The notes beneath the pieces were generated by a model that saw only the letters and a program-made list of their open reading frames with translations, was not told where the DNA came from and made no database searches. A stretch of 64,000 nt of DNA from Marsupella aquatica (taxonomy: Eukaryota; Marchantiophyta), in the NCBI GenBank assembly GCA_973895155.1, contig OZ316898.1, positions 20,460,001 to 20,524,000 of the forward strand, given 5' to 3'. The translations under genes were made by a program, and so were the position numbers. This document shows, one piece after another, positions 25,106 through 34,751 of the stretch. Position 1 is the stretch's first letter. Each line of letters begins with the position of its first letter.

Positions 25106-26782
25106 CTATGGTGGGGACAGGAGAGGCCCAGCAAACTTGCGGACTAGGGGCATGAGTGATGCCATGGCATCGTCAAATTCATAGCCTGACCCAGCGTCGG
25201 GTTGCTCAGAATCACTGGAAATGTTGACAAGCTGATTGCAGGTCGTCATCTGGGGATTCGTAATGCCGTGGAAATGGTGGACTCGGGCAACTGAGGCATT
25301 GAAATTGATGCCTTCTCCATCGTCGATCATCGCCACTCTATGAACTCCCGAAATGAACACCTTACGAGGATTCACAACATACTTGCGTCGGCCCGGCGAT
25401 CCAATGCACATCCAGGGATCCTCGTCGTCGTGTGTGCACTCGGGGCTCTTGTTGCGCCATAGCAAGCGCTCGAGCTGCCACAATTCTCCACCGAACTTTT
25501 GTTGTTTTTCTGCATTTTGGTTTAAAGTTGACATTGTGCAGTGGCCTGTGGAGAATGGTAAGTTTCCAAACGTCATCCACGGCTTGTCTCGATGTTCGTC
25601 GAGCAGACCGGGCAGCGTGTTTGGGGCGGGGACGTAGAGCAGCTCGTCGAGATCGTGAAAGAAGGTCCATTGAGCGGTGAATCTGGTTCTGTGGATGCAG
25701 TCGTTGATGAAGAGGAGCTGGTTCCGGTACCAGCTCGGGTACGCTTCTCCTCCTCCCGCTTCGATGAGGGTGAGCAATCCGGCTTTGATCCATGGTGCCA
25801 GCATCTGTCTCGCTTCCGAGTTCAATGCCTCCACGAGGTAGAAGTAGAAGTGAGCCTTTCCTTCCCAGAGATAATGGTGATACGCCAGCCACTTCGGTAT
25901 CCAGTCTAGGTTATGAGCAGTCCCGTACACTGGCGGTCCGCAGAACGCATACTTGTTGGGGAAATCCGGTTCCGCCAACGTCGACGACTCAGACTCGGAA
26001 TCCTTCTGCTGCAGCCATGATTTGCTTCTCTCGCTAACCTCTCCGGGCTTCTCTCGGAACACATCCTCAACCACGTAGTTTGGGCCCCAGAAGACCGGGC
26101 CTCTCGAGACATGCAGACGGAGAACGCCCCCTTCCCCGTCCGCACCGACGGACTGGTTGAAAGTGCAGTTGACAACGGCGGGCACGTAAACCATCCAGTT
26201 CTCGTCCATTGCCATGTACAAGGAGTTTGCTCCTGTGACGACCGCTGCTCCTTGTTGATCGTCGGGAGATGTCTGTTGTTGTGCTCCATCGGTGCCGATG
26301 TAGCTTTCGTTCCTGGGATCCCACTCGCATCTGAACACTGGCTGCTCGTTCTCATACTTGCGAACTATGACCGACGTGATTCCGAGGACGTAGAAAGTGT
26401 TCAGCGTGTGCCTGTAGACGCTGAAGAGAACCAGGGGATGGTTGGCGTAGCTTAGAGGCTTGAACGCCGCATGACCGGGACTGATCCTGGTCTCTTCAGG
26501 CGCAGAGGCAGACGCAACGGTAGGTGCTCGGGTAGGTGTAGGGCAATCGGCGCCTTGCGAACAACAGGAGACCGGTGACGATCCGATCTCGACGTTCAAC
26601 TCGGGTCTTGCTATGTTCGAGGAACCGAGTGACTGGCCTGCTGCTGCAGCTCTGGAGATCAGGATGTTTCCTTGTTCTCTCCATTGAGCTAACTTCGAGA
26701 TGGCAAGGAAGAGCGGTAATTGAAGCACAAGCACTCCCATTACGAACAGAATTGGTCCCACGACATCCCTGGCCTTCTTCAT
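25106..26782 (-). CDS. GT92 glycosyltransferase, galactan beta-1,4-galactosyltransferase-like (single exon)
   Basis: A 558-residue uninterrupted frame. Residues about 9-30 form a signal-anchor helix (LFVMGVLVLQLPLFLAI), giving a Golgi type II membrane topology. A variable stem follows, then a CBM-like beta-rich region with VNCTF, then the GT92 (DUF23) domain: KYAFCGPPVYG, LDWIPKWLAYHHYLW, YPSWYRNQLLFINDCIHRTR, the metal/nucleotide-sugar motif FFHDLDELLYVP (DxD-like DLD), and C-terminal KVFISGVHRVAM and VHHFHG. Plant GALS proteins of this type elongate beta-1,4-galactan side chains of pectic rhamnogalacturonan I using UDP-galactose; the exact substrate here is inferred from family. An in-frame TAA two codons upstream fixes the start. 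All key motifs are intact and there is no intron. A partial duplicate of its 5' end lies about 90 bp upstream. Confidence 0.9.
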   Translation of the reverse strand: MKKARDVVGPILFVMGVLVLQLPLFLAISKLAQWREQGNILISRAAAAGQSLGSSNIARPELNVEIGSSPVSCCSQGADCPTPTRAPTVASASAPEETRISPGHAAFKPLSYANHPLVLFSVYRHTLNTFYVLGITSVIVRKYENEQPVFRCEWDPRNESYIGTDGAQQQTSPDDQQGAAVVTGANSLYMAMDENWMVYVPAVVNCTFNQSVGADGEGGVLRLHVSRGPVFWGPNYVVEDVFREKPGEVSERSKSWLQQKDSESESSTLAEPDFPNKYAFCGPPVYGTAHNLDWIPKWLAYHHYLWEGKAHFYFYLVEALNSEARQMLAPWIKAGLLTLIEAGGGEAYPSWYRNQLLFINDCIHRTRFTAQWTFFHDLDELLYVPAPNTLPGLLDEHRDKPWMTFGNLPFSTGHCTMSTLNQNAEKQQKFGGELWQLERLLWRNKSPECTHDDEDPWMCIGSPGRRKYVVNPRKVFISGVHRVAMIDDGEGINFNASVARVHHFHGITNPQMTTCNQLVNISSDSEQPDAGSGYEFDDAMASLMPLVRKFAGPLLSPP

Positions 26783-26869
26783 TATTTACCAATCGTACAA
26801 CTTTACAGGAAACTCTAGAGTCCTTACTCCGATCGAATTACGGAGTATAAGAATTCAACAAGCTTTGAA

Positions 26870-26962
26870 ACGGCAATGAAGAGACCCACTTGAAAGACAT
26901 GTATTCCAATGACGAAAATAATCGTGGGCATGCACGACTTCCCTTCAGTTGCCTTCTTTATG
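26870..26962 (-). pseudogene. Duplicated fragment of the GT92 signal-anchor coding sequence
   Basis: Minus-strand translation gives KKATEGK followed by IIFVIGIHVFQVGLFIAVSKL, which aligns with the GT92 N-terminus MKKARDVV...ILFVMGVLVLQLPLFLAISKL (26782-26691). Copy and parent are offset by about 180 bp. The copy has no ATG at the equivalent position (ATA) and no downstream GT92 sequence. It implies a local tandem duplication of the 5' end or relics of a lost upstream paralogue. Confidence 0.75.
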
Positions 26963-28640
26963 ACTAACCGAATGAAGCCAAAAGAATCGTGAGTTTTTAA
27001 CTACAGAATACGCTGTTCCGGTGATATGTTGCAAAGTAGCCGTGTCAATGTCTGCATGCTCGCCATTACGTACGACGGCGTATCCGGCCGCTTTGTAGTT
27101 GTGTTCCATCTGCAGGCTCCATAAACTAGTCCACGGAATCGAAATTAATGGATTTCCGTCATCCAAGTTTCCAAAGTGGCATTCTGCTGCAGACTCCTGC
27201 ACTCAACGCGACCACATAATCTAATTATTTAGCAATCTTACACAAATTCACAATCTAGACCTTCCTCAAATCTCCAGGAGAAGTGGTAATTAAGGGGAGA
27301 CGCGGAGCACTGCTTCCAAACTCGATCATTTCTGGGAATCGGCAACAAAACCTCTGTAGGGAAGGATTATGAACACACAGCGAGATAATTAAGATGCAAG
27401 CACCCAGGTAAAACCGGAGCGATCACAGCCTAACTGTTGAGGGAAACTAACGACAGTGGTCATTCACATAATGAAGCTCCTCGTCGAAAGGAAGGAGGGG
27501 CTAGCAATTTCTCCAGCTGAATCTAAGTTATGGACGTACCGGAGAAAGAACGTATGCGCCAATTGAGAACTGAGCTTTGCGGCAGACACAACTCTTAAGT
27601 CATCAGGCCTGTCGTTCGCAAACCTTTGAATGTACGTTACGAAACGAAGGACGGTTAATTCTCGAGGGCTATGGAAGTATGGAGAGCCACAGCAGCGGCG
27701 CTCTAGACAGCTCGTTACAGTGATGCTGCATTCCAGCGCAGGCCTTCAATTTATTCATTGGGAAACGCTGATCGAAAGTTCGGTGATCTAGAGGGACATG
27801 CCGGCCGATCGATCCACTCGCACTCGTTGAACTCACTGGTCGGGTCATATTCGACGAGTGCGACTTCACCTAAACTACGTGAAAACGACAACTCCACTCT
27901 TAAAGCACTCGCCTTCAAGCGTTGAACGTGAGCGTTGCGGCACGCCTGCTGTGCTCGATCACGTTGCGTTACTTTGTAATCAAACTGGAATAGTGGAATC
28001 AGAATGAGCATGTTTGGTACGAGGTTTCCAGGTGGTCGTGACTTCTTGGCATGCAAAGCCTTGAATCCTCAGTCGTTATCTTGTATTTCGGCCGCTGCCT
28101 CTTATTATTAGCGACGAATAACTGTCGTTCAACTTCGTGTGGTAAGACACTCGTCCATAAGTGGCATGACCCCCGCCTAACTGCCATTATGAGCATTACG
28201 GTAAAACATAAGGTATCTGTTTGATGGACCCACTGGCTGGAAACGTTTGCATTGATTGACGGATCCCACTAAAATTTCACTACTGTTTGGAACCTCCTTA
28301 CAAATGAAGTACAATCAGTTCTTCCAAATTGCCATAGTTTACTACAGCTTTTCCCTCCTTTTTGATTTTGGGGCTTGGCAAGTAGAGGCACATTGCTTCT
28401 GCATGCCATTATATTTGCTCTGTTCTCGTGGGTTTAGGTGGAGTCGCCTTTTCTCTAGGCAGGCACAAGGTTTTGGGGGTAAAGGGCGGAGGCCATGGTG
28501 ATCATGGATTTTTTGGAGAGGCTAGTTTACGATGACTGTGGAGTGATACTGAAGGATGCAGCGAGTAAGAGCCGGGACGCCTCATTTGAATTGTTTTCTG
28601 AGATTTTCTCGGATCTTTTTGGGGACTGAGAGTTTAGGGC
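26963..28640. other. Upstream region of the GT92 gene; no gene recognised
   Basis: A minus-strand frame of 85 codons (26945-27202) and one of 101 codons (27751-28056) are open, but neither resembles a known family and no exons join to them. Part of this may be promoter or 5' leader of the GT92 gene. Confidence 0.4.
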
Positions 28641-28739
28641 TAGGTTCAATGAGACTGGGAGTAGGGATTACAGGTGTGTGTCATCATAATCATATCTTCT
28701 CCAGGGACTGAGGGGTGTACGAGGGGTGTACAAATATTG

Positions 28740-28776
28740 TAGTAGGGAGTATGGTTTCTCCTCACACTCCCTACTA
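28740..28776. repeat. Perfect 11-bp inverted repeat with 15-nt loop
   Basis: The left arm tagtagggagt (28740-28750) and right arm actccctacta (28766-28776) are perfect reverse complements around a 15-base loop. It could form a stem-loop in RNA or single-stranded DNA, but there is no nearby gene end or T-run to support a terminator role. Confidence 0.7.
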
Positions 28777-29159
28777 AACTCCAGGGGTCCCCTTGTCCCT
28801 GCATGGTAAGAGTGCAGGGCATTCTCATTAGCTCTAGAGTTAAATTCATATATTTAAAATACTATATACACTTTGGCTCCCTGCCCCTGGCCCATGCAAC
28901 CTAGCTTTCAAGACTTGAAGTTTGCTGCAGTTAAGGGCAAAGGTTGAGGAGAGAGGTGGTTCAAGTGGTACCACCACGAGTGGTAGTTTCAGTTTGTGGT
29001 TAAGTGGGAAACAGGGGAGTTTATATACTCGGGCCCCATAAGTAGCCCTCTAAACCTTTTTAAGTAAAGACTACTAAATTCTCTTTGTAAGTTGTGATGA
29101 ATGAAACTGAATAATGATGGGTTTTGCAAAATTGGTTCATCTTAGTTCATCTTAGTCTG

Positions 29160-29975
29160 CAAAACTATCTCAAAACCGGCCAGGGTAAATGGCCAAAGTG
29201 GACTTTTTTGTAGACAGGATGGATTTTGTCTTTATATGATTATTCACACATTTTTCTGGGTTCCTAGACTTTTTGGCCAAGAACACATTCAGGTACAGTA
29301 AATGGGCAAAAGGCTTTTCACATCATCATCATTGTGTTGCCTTCATCATGTGACACTTAGCACAATTTTCAGCAGCTAGACTCTGTGATCAAGAACCTAT
29401 TCAGCAGGGTCAATGATCAAAAGCGGACCTTTTAGAAAGCAATGTCATGGATGTGGTCTCCACATGACTCTTCATTAGCATATGTGGGGGGCTCCTAGAC
29501 TTGTTGATCAAGAACACATTCAGGTGGGGTAAATGGCCTGGCCAAAGTGGACCTTTTGGTAGACAACATGTATTTTGTCTTCACATGAACTTAGCACATT
29601 TTTGGGGGACCTTCCTAAGTAAACTTTCTTATCAAGAACACATTCAGGTGGAGTAAACTGCTAAAAGTGGACCTTTCTGGAACACAACATGGATGTTGTC
29701 TTCATCATATGACACTTAGCAGAATTTCCAGCTCCTAGGCTTCTTGATCAAAACCTTGTTCAGGTGCCACCTGGGTCAATATACGGTGAAGAGTGGACCT
29801 TTTTGGGAGACACATGGAGGTGGTCTTCACATGACTCTAAGCAAATTTTGAGTCTATAAGACCTTTCCATCAAGAACAGATTCAGGCAGGGGTAAATGGC
29901 CAAAAGCCCAGCCAAAAGAATCCATTCATGCAGTGTCAATGGCCAAAAGTTGACCATTTTGGGAGACAAGATTGA
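29160..29975. repeat. Degenerate minisatellite, about 118-bp unit, roughly seven copies
   Basis: A recurring unit carries, in order, aagaacacattcaggt, taaatggccaaa, agtggaccttttt, gagacaacatgga, tgtcttcacatga, cttagcacatttt and cctagacttNttgatc. Copies start near 29160, 29277, 29390, 29508, 29632, 29750 and 29870, so the period is about 110-125 bp. Units differ by many substitutions and small indels, so the array is old. Non-coding; flanked by ordinary AT-rich DNA. Confidence 0.85.
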
Positions 29976-31837
29976 GGTTCTCCAAATCAGCTGTTACAGC
30001 CCTTACAGCCCTTACCAACTTAGACATGGATGATTGAATCTAAATTATTATAGCAAAGTAATTGGCCCATACACATGCCTGGGATAGAGCTGCATGGAGT
30101 GCTTGGGGCCTCAGTGTATGTAAACTAGTGGAACCTATCTATGAATGGGCTATGAACAGACCCTCTCCCCTGTGTACCCCTTCATTGTTATTTCCATTTA
30201 TCCAATAAAAAATCCTTTCCCGTTGTTACTGATATTAATTATAAGAATTTATTCAAAATTATGGATTGAAAGCACCCTTTGAATTCCTTGTTTGCACACT
30301 CTCTCCCAGTTACACCAGCAAATTAGGGGAACATTCATTCACAAAATGACTAACTGTCAGTCATCTGCCAAGCCATTGATAGTACTTTGTAAATGACAAA
30401 CTTCATCTATGTTAGAGGAAAGTAACATGTTTGGAGGGGACATCCATTAGGGTTAGTTGCCCCAAAATTTCTCAAACTAAAGTTTAGACCTTGTCCAATT
30501 TTGGCTTGGTTGGAATTCTTCAGCACCAGCATTGCAGCTCTTCCGCAATATATAGGTCAGTTAGATTTCATGTTAAATCTATACACTCCATACACCAAAA
30601 CATAAAACAATACACTGTATTTATGATCTACAAACCAAGTGACTTGAATGACATGTGTCTTGGTTTGTGTTCTGGTTGTACGGCTCATGTAGATTTAACA
30701 CACAGTGTCAGTTTAGCATCAGTGAGTGGGGCTGCTGACAGAACTTAATATATACACTGGCGGAAGGATGTTAAAGAACACTGTACCGAGCGCTGTACAT
30801 ATCTAGCAACTCATGATTCTTTCAAATTGACAGCCAGGCAAAGATGATAATGTGCAGGCACAATTGAATTGGGGAGCCGTTTGTTTATATGTTCACAATG
30901 GTCAAGGAGAAGCGGAGTGAAAACAACAGTGCATTGATCATGCAAACTCTAGTCTAGAAACAAAACAATCAGACCACCCTCTGATTTGTAATGCCCAATC
31001 GGGCCCCCAATTGTATCATGTTTCTCTTTGGTGCATCTTAATTTTATGAATTTCTGAGGGCCCACTGTCCAAAGGGCCTAGTTAAGTACTGAATAATCCA
31101 TCTTTGTGGTCCGTCAAGTTCGGAAGTAGGAGGAGGGGCCAGTTAGGTCATTTTTTGTCCAAAAGATGCATATCAAAATGAACCACAAGTATACTGAAAC
31201 ACAAAACCACAGAAAGGTTTAATACTAATTAAGATATGCTTGCCAAAGAAGTACGCTCAGGTGCAATATCCAGGACCTAGTTGCATAATTATGCACCCTC
31301 AGGCTACTTCAACTTGAATCATTTAACGAAGTGGCACATTTTCTGATCTCCATGTTGGCAGCTGCAATGGATGAAAGTATATTGAAGTATCATCGCAGAA
31401 TGCCTCAAATACCACGGTGAGATGCAATTTAGCGGAGGAAAAAGCTCTATTTGATCTCCTTTGGAGCCACTATACTTGACAAAGAAGTAGATAGACCATT
31501 GCAACCTACTGTCACTGGACGGACTACCTTGAAACGCAACTTGTTTATTCACGGACCTGTCCTCTGTACTTGTCATGGGTGGCACGGAATACTTGGTCCT
31601 TCAAAATATTTTGCCTAGCATCAACTTTAGAGTGGACAGTGGATAAGTGCAGAGTGTAAAGTGTAAGGTGGTTGTGCAGTTCCTCAATAATACTTTTTGA
31701 AGTGCACTATATTATGCATTCCTATGGCTTTAGAAATACCAAATGCACTAATATTAAAATTTATGAATCTGGAAATTCCACAGTTTGTAAGTGCAGGTTG
31801 CCAGTCACTACACCACAAATAAACAAAGGCATTTTCA
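29976..31837. other. Gene-free AT-rich stretch
   Basis: No gene, RNA gene or clear mobile element was found. From about 31620 the motif agtgca or its relatives recurs often, leading into the next repeat. Confidence 0.4.
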
Positions 31838-31989
31838 GTCTATAAGAGTACAAATGCAGTAATCAATGACTACAACACATATGCTAGAAACATGTATTGA
31901 TAAGTGCAACAAGTCTATGAGAATACAAATGCATTAATTAATGACTAAAACACATGTGCTAGAAACATGTATTATTTGATAAGTGCAAC
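31838..31989. repeat. Two-copy tandem repeat, about 76 bp
   Basis: Copy 1 is about 31838-31909 and copy 2 about 31914-31989. Both contain atacaaatgcattaatNaatgact or a close variant, then aacacat and gctagaaacatgtatt, then gataagtgcaac. Copy 2 has a 4-base insertion (attt) before gataagtgc. Non-coding. Confidence 0.85.
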
Positions 31990-34079
31990 AGAAAACTACA
32001 CGCTGCAGTTTCATGCACTTATCCAGCTGAATTGTGCACTAACAGTATTCTGGGTATGAGAATTCAATGGGTATAACCTGACAAGAAATTTGTGGAAGAG
32101 CATAAGTTTTGTGGAAGAGCATAAGTTACTTCATAGACATTTATTGGAAAGTGCAAGAGACACATATGGAGTAGTGCAGTTACATGCACTTAGGATAAAG
32201 TGCATAATGGTGATAGCTGCAGGCACTTCCAAAAATTTACAGGTAGATAGAATCTGACAAGTACATTTCACCCCGAAGGCACCTTCCATCGTCTGCCATG
32301 ATTTGAGGGAGGCTGAGTCTCCAAATCAACAATCAAATGGGACTTGAACCGTCTACCTCAGCTAAATAATTAATTAACTCCTGTGCTTCTACAAAATTTC
32401 ACGTACTTGTTTTTTAGTAGAATGGCGGCCTTGCTTCCTTACGATCGAGAATCTAAGTGCCCCATCATGCAGCGACTGATCATTGGAGGTGTTTGGATGC
32501 GACTTCTGTCATTGCTCCAGATATCGTAGATTTTAAGTCAATGTGCAAATGGCGTTCAGAAAAATGTGAGCAAGCATGATATCCACAAAATACCAATGAG
32601 GTTGTTGGAACCAAGGCCACAAATCTAATCCTGGGGCACGACCGTAGTGGCCACCATCGCTGTGGTTGTGGTTGTAATGGAACGGAAAGGTGAGATCGAA
32701 CGCATCGACAATCTTCACTGGGACCTGATCGTGTCCTCGCTGCAATTTCTCGGCCACGACCTGGTTGAACATCTCCATTTTCATGGGATTGGATGACATA
32801 TCTCGCCCGACTCCCGCTGGCGTGACAGTGGCACGCCATATCAGCGTAGGCCTTCGATCAGCTGGGAGGCTGATGTAAATCTTCATCCAAAAATCAATCA
32901 TGAAGTCCACGGCTTCAGTGTACCCTTCGAGTGTGGGGAATGCCGCTCCGTCGTGCAACCCCGAGTTGATGATGATAGTGTCCGGCCATTTGGTGCCGTT
33001 GAAATGAGCTATCAAGAGGTTCCGATGGTCCTTGTGTTGGGCGAGGGTCGTCAGGCCCTCCCCATTACCATCCTCACTATTCGCTCCGTTGTAGAGCGAG
33101 CTGACTCGGAACAATTGAGAGTAGTTATGCAAATTCATGAATGTCATTTCGTATGTACGCGCTAGCCGATAGTCTGCCAAAGTTGCGCCGGAAGGCAGGC
33201 TCCATTCCAGGATGAAGAATGTCAGGTTCCGAATAGTATCCTGGAAGTTAGAACCACGTCATAAACCACCATCCATCCAAACAGTTCCAGGCTTCTTCTC
33301 GTGTGAAAATCTTGAAGCTACAGTGAGCAGAGTACTCCCAGCCATTGCTTTCCAGGCGGCCCACTGGACCGAAGCACCACATCTCCTCCCACCTGTACGT
33401 AATGCTTGTCCGGTAGGCATAATTAGCGCTTGCTCGACTCCTCGGGTTTGCAACTGCTGGCGAACCAACTCCGAGTCCAGCGTCCCTGCCATGTTGTCCG
33501 ATCGAAGTCAGTTGGAGTGCACTGCTTCATGGCGGGCTTCTTGGGAGCATTGAGATGATGTTCTGCGATGACCATCTCCAGTTCTTGCATGAGTATCAAA
33601 TCCTTTTTTGTCCAGGTATCTGTATACTACTATCCAGCTCCATGCCATGCCAGTTGCCGTAAAGAAGGTATATATCGAGGCTGAAGGCTCCAGCAAATCG
33701 AGACGGGACGAGCAAGTTCAGACTATAAGTCCCGTTTCCCAAGTCCGTTGTTGGGAGCCGTGATAAGTAGTGCAGACTCTCCCGATTGTGTAAATCCACC
33801 TCATAGTAATCCCCTCCAGCACATCGCTTCTCCCCATTTTCAACGTAAGCAACAAGAGTCAGACGATACGGCATATCTATTTCGAAGAAAAATTTCCCTT
33901 CAACCGAATTTGGAAGTCCTTCCAATGTCGTAAAGTTCGTGGACAAATAATTGTAGCACTCTGAAGTCGTTGTGGCATTGGCATGGAGAAAACTCAGCAA
34001 TGTGCTTGTGTAATTGCTTGATTCCTCCACCATTGCATTGCGCCAATTTGTGTTGCGAGTGTTGTTGTCCTTGGATGAC

Positions 34080-34084
34080 TGTCT
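34080..34084. repeat. Target-site duplication, left copy (tgtct)
   Basis: Five bases tgtct directly flank the left LTR and are repeated at 34459-34463 beyond the right LTR, the length expected for LTR-retrotransposon integrase. Confidence 0.92.
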
Positions 34085-34259
34085 TGCTGGAATTGTTAAC
34101 ACCATGGACCGGCTAGGAATTGTACCTAGGACCTCCAATGTATGGACCGGTTAGGAATTGAACTTAGGAATCATTGTGCTCTACCACTGAGCTACAGGCC
34201 CTTCATGCCTGCATCCCTCATCAGTTTGAGTGATCGAGGTTCGAGGTTCATTTCCAACA
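34085..34259 (-). repeat. TRIM LTR (element-3' copy), 175 bp
   Basis: Runs TGTTGGAAATG...CAATTCCAGCA on the minus strand. It is 38 bp longer than its partner, mainly because the block around the B-box (ccggtccat, gaattcctag-like) is present twice, at about 34105-34142 and 34143-34170. The two LTRs otherwise match closely with scattered substitutions. Confidence 0.92.
34143..34201 (-). other. Second, shorter tRNA-like sequence in the other LTR
   Basis: Retains an exact box A (TAGCTCAGTGG) and the D-arm; box B reads AGTTCAATTCC, one change from consensus. The anticodon region is shortened by about 12 nt relative to 34342-34412. Confidence 0.75.
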
Positions 34260-34321
34260 CCCTCCCTTGTCTGAGCCACACTCATTACAAGGGAAACTCC
34301 TGATCTTTGGCTCTGATACCA
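34260..34321 (-). other. TRIM interior with primer-binding site and polypurine tract
   Basis: Only 62 bases. The primer-binding site occupies 34309-34321 (plus strand ggctctgatacca) with no spacer from the LTR; the polypurine tract lies at about 34260-34268. Published TRIM interiors are usually 100-300 bp, so this is near the lower limit. Confidence 0.9.
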
Positions 34322-34458
34322 TGCTGGAATTGTCAATAGCATGGACCGGCTAGGAATTGAACCTAGGACCTCCAATGTACATCACAGTGCTCTACCACTG
34401 AGCTACAGACCCTTGATGCTTGCATCCCTCATCAGTTGAGTGAGGTTCATTTCCAACA
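34322..34458 (-). repeat. TRIM LTR (element-5' copy), 137 bp
   Basis: Same termini as its partner. It carries the more complete tRNA-like sequence (34342-34412). Confidence 0.92.
34342..34412 (-). other. tRNA-like sequence inside the TRIM LTR (71 nt)
   Basis: On the minus strand: a 7-nt acceptor-like arm GGGTCTG facing CCGGTCC (4 Watson-Crick, 2 G-U, 1 mismatch), D-arm GCTC/GAGC with loop AGTGGTA, T-arm CTAGG/CCTAG with loop TTCAATT, and discriminator A. Box A TAGCTCAGTGG and box B GGTTCAATTCC match the polymerase III consensus exactly. The anticodon arm does not pair and the would-be anticodon is GTA, so it is not a working tRNA. Confidence 0.85.
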
Positions 34459-34463
34459 TGTCT
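34459..34463. repeat. Target-site duplication, right copy (tgtct)
   Basis: Identical to 34080-34084. Confidence 0.92.
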
Positions 34464-34751
34464 CCACCACTCACCGAAACTTATAAGCTGGCTGTTCTGC
34501 CTATTTGATGAAACCTTGAGAAGAACTACACTGCATGTGATGGCCAGGAGAAATGCATAGGAAGCGACGATTGTCCAGAATTTATTGTTTGTTCCAAGTC
34601 CACAAACACAGTCATTGAGTACCATTTTTAAAATGCCCTTTTCTCGTTTCTCCACGGATAACTTCGTTGGCTGGTCCTTACTACTGCAGTAGTAAACAAG
34701 CCGGTTGGATCTTACTACTGCAGTTTTAAACAAATGCTCTTGATCCGACAC

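Larger units (their letters stand above)
34085..34458 (-). mobile_element. TRIM (terminal-repeat retrotransposon in miniature), 374 bp, with tRNA-like LTRs
   Basis: On the minus strand this is an LTR element in miniature. LTR, 62-bp interior, LTR; each LTR starts TGTTGGAAATGAACCTC and ends ACAATTCCAGCA (TG...CA). The interior begins at once with TGGTATCAGAGCC, the primer site complementary to the 3' end of plant initiator tRNA-Met, and ends in the purine tract AAGGGAGGG just before the second LTR. The 5-bp target duplication tgtct (plus strand) is perfect on both sides. It has no coding capacity and would need another element's proteins. It interrupts the NXPE-like gene in the same orientation. 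Confidence 0.93.
32533..34751 (-). pseudogene. NXPE / PC-esterase-like SGNH membrane protein gene, broken by frameshifts and a TRIM insertion
   Basis: The 5' part (34751-34464) encodes a type II membrane N-terminus with a helix near FWTIVASYAFLLAITCSVVLL. After the transposon, minus-strand frames give a filamin/NXPE-like beta domain (GDYYEVDLH, TTDLGNGTYSLNLLVPSRFAGAF), then a PC-esterase-type region (WEEMWCFGPVGRLESNGW, HCSFKIFTREEAWNCL, DTIRNLTFFILEW), and the C-terminal SGNH block SDGGHYGRAPG with the Asp-x-x-His pair and HWYFVDIMLAHIFL. Frames change near 33610 (inside an A6 run), between about 33500 and 33430, and near 33250. The last falls at the expected catalytic GDSN motif, where only GSN can be read. 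Related proteins are thought to be acyl-transferases or esterases acting on cell-wall or secreted glycans; the substrate is unknown. Small introns could explain some breaks, but no convincing splice sites were seen. Confidence 0.75.

Noticed and set aside
25362-25892. 176-codon minus-strand open frame
   Set aside because: It overlaps the GT92 gene in another frame and has Arg/Ser-rich composition with no family resemblance; the GT92 frame explains the region.
29160-29975. CRISPR-like array
   Set aside because: The units are long, diverged and contiguous without unique spacers, in a plant nuclear context.
34342-34412. A genuine nuclear tRNA-Tyr gene (would-be anticodon GTA)
   Set aside because: The anticodon stem does not pair, the acceptor stem has a mismatch, and the sequence lies wholly within a repeated LTR.
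34085-34458. Two independent SINE insertions
   Set aside because: The termini, primer site, polypurine tract and single pair of 5-bp duplications define one LTR-type element; no poly-A or SINE tail is present.
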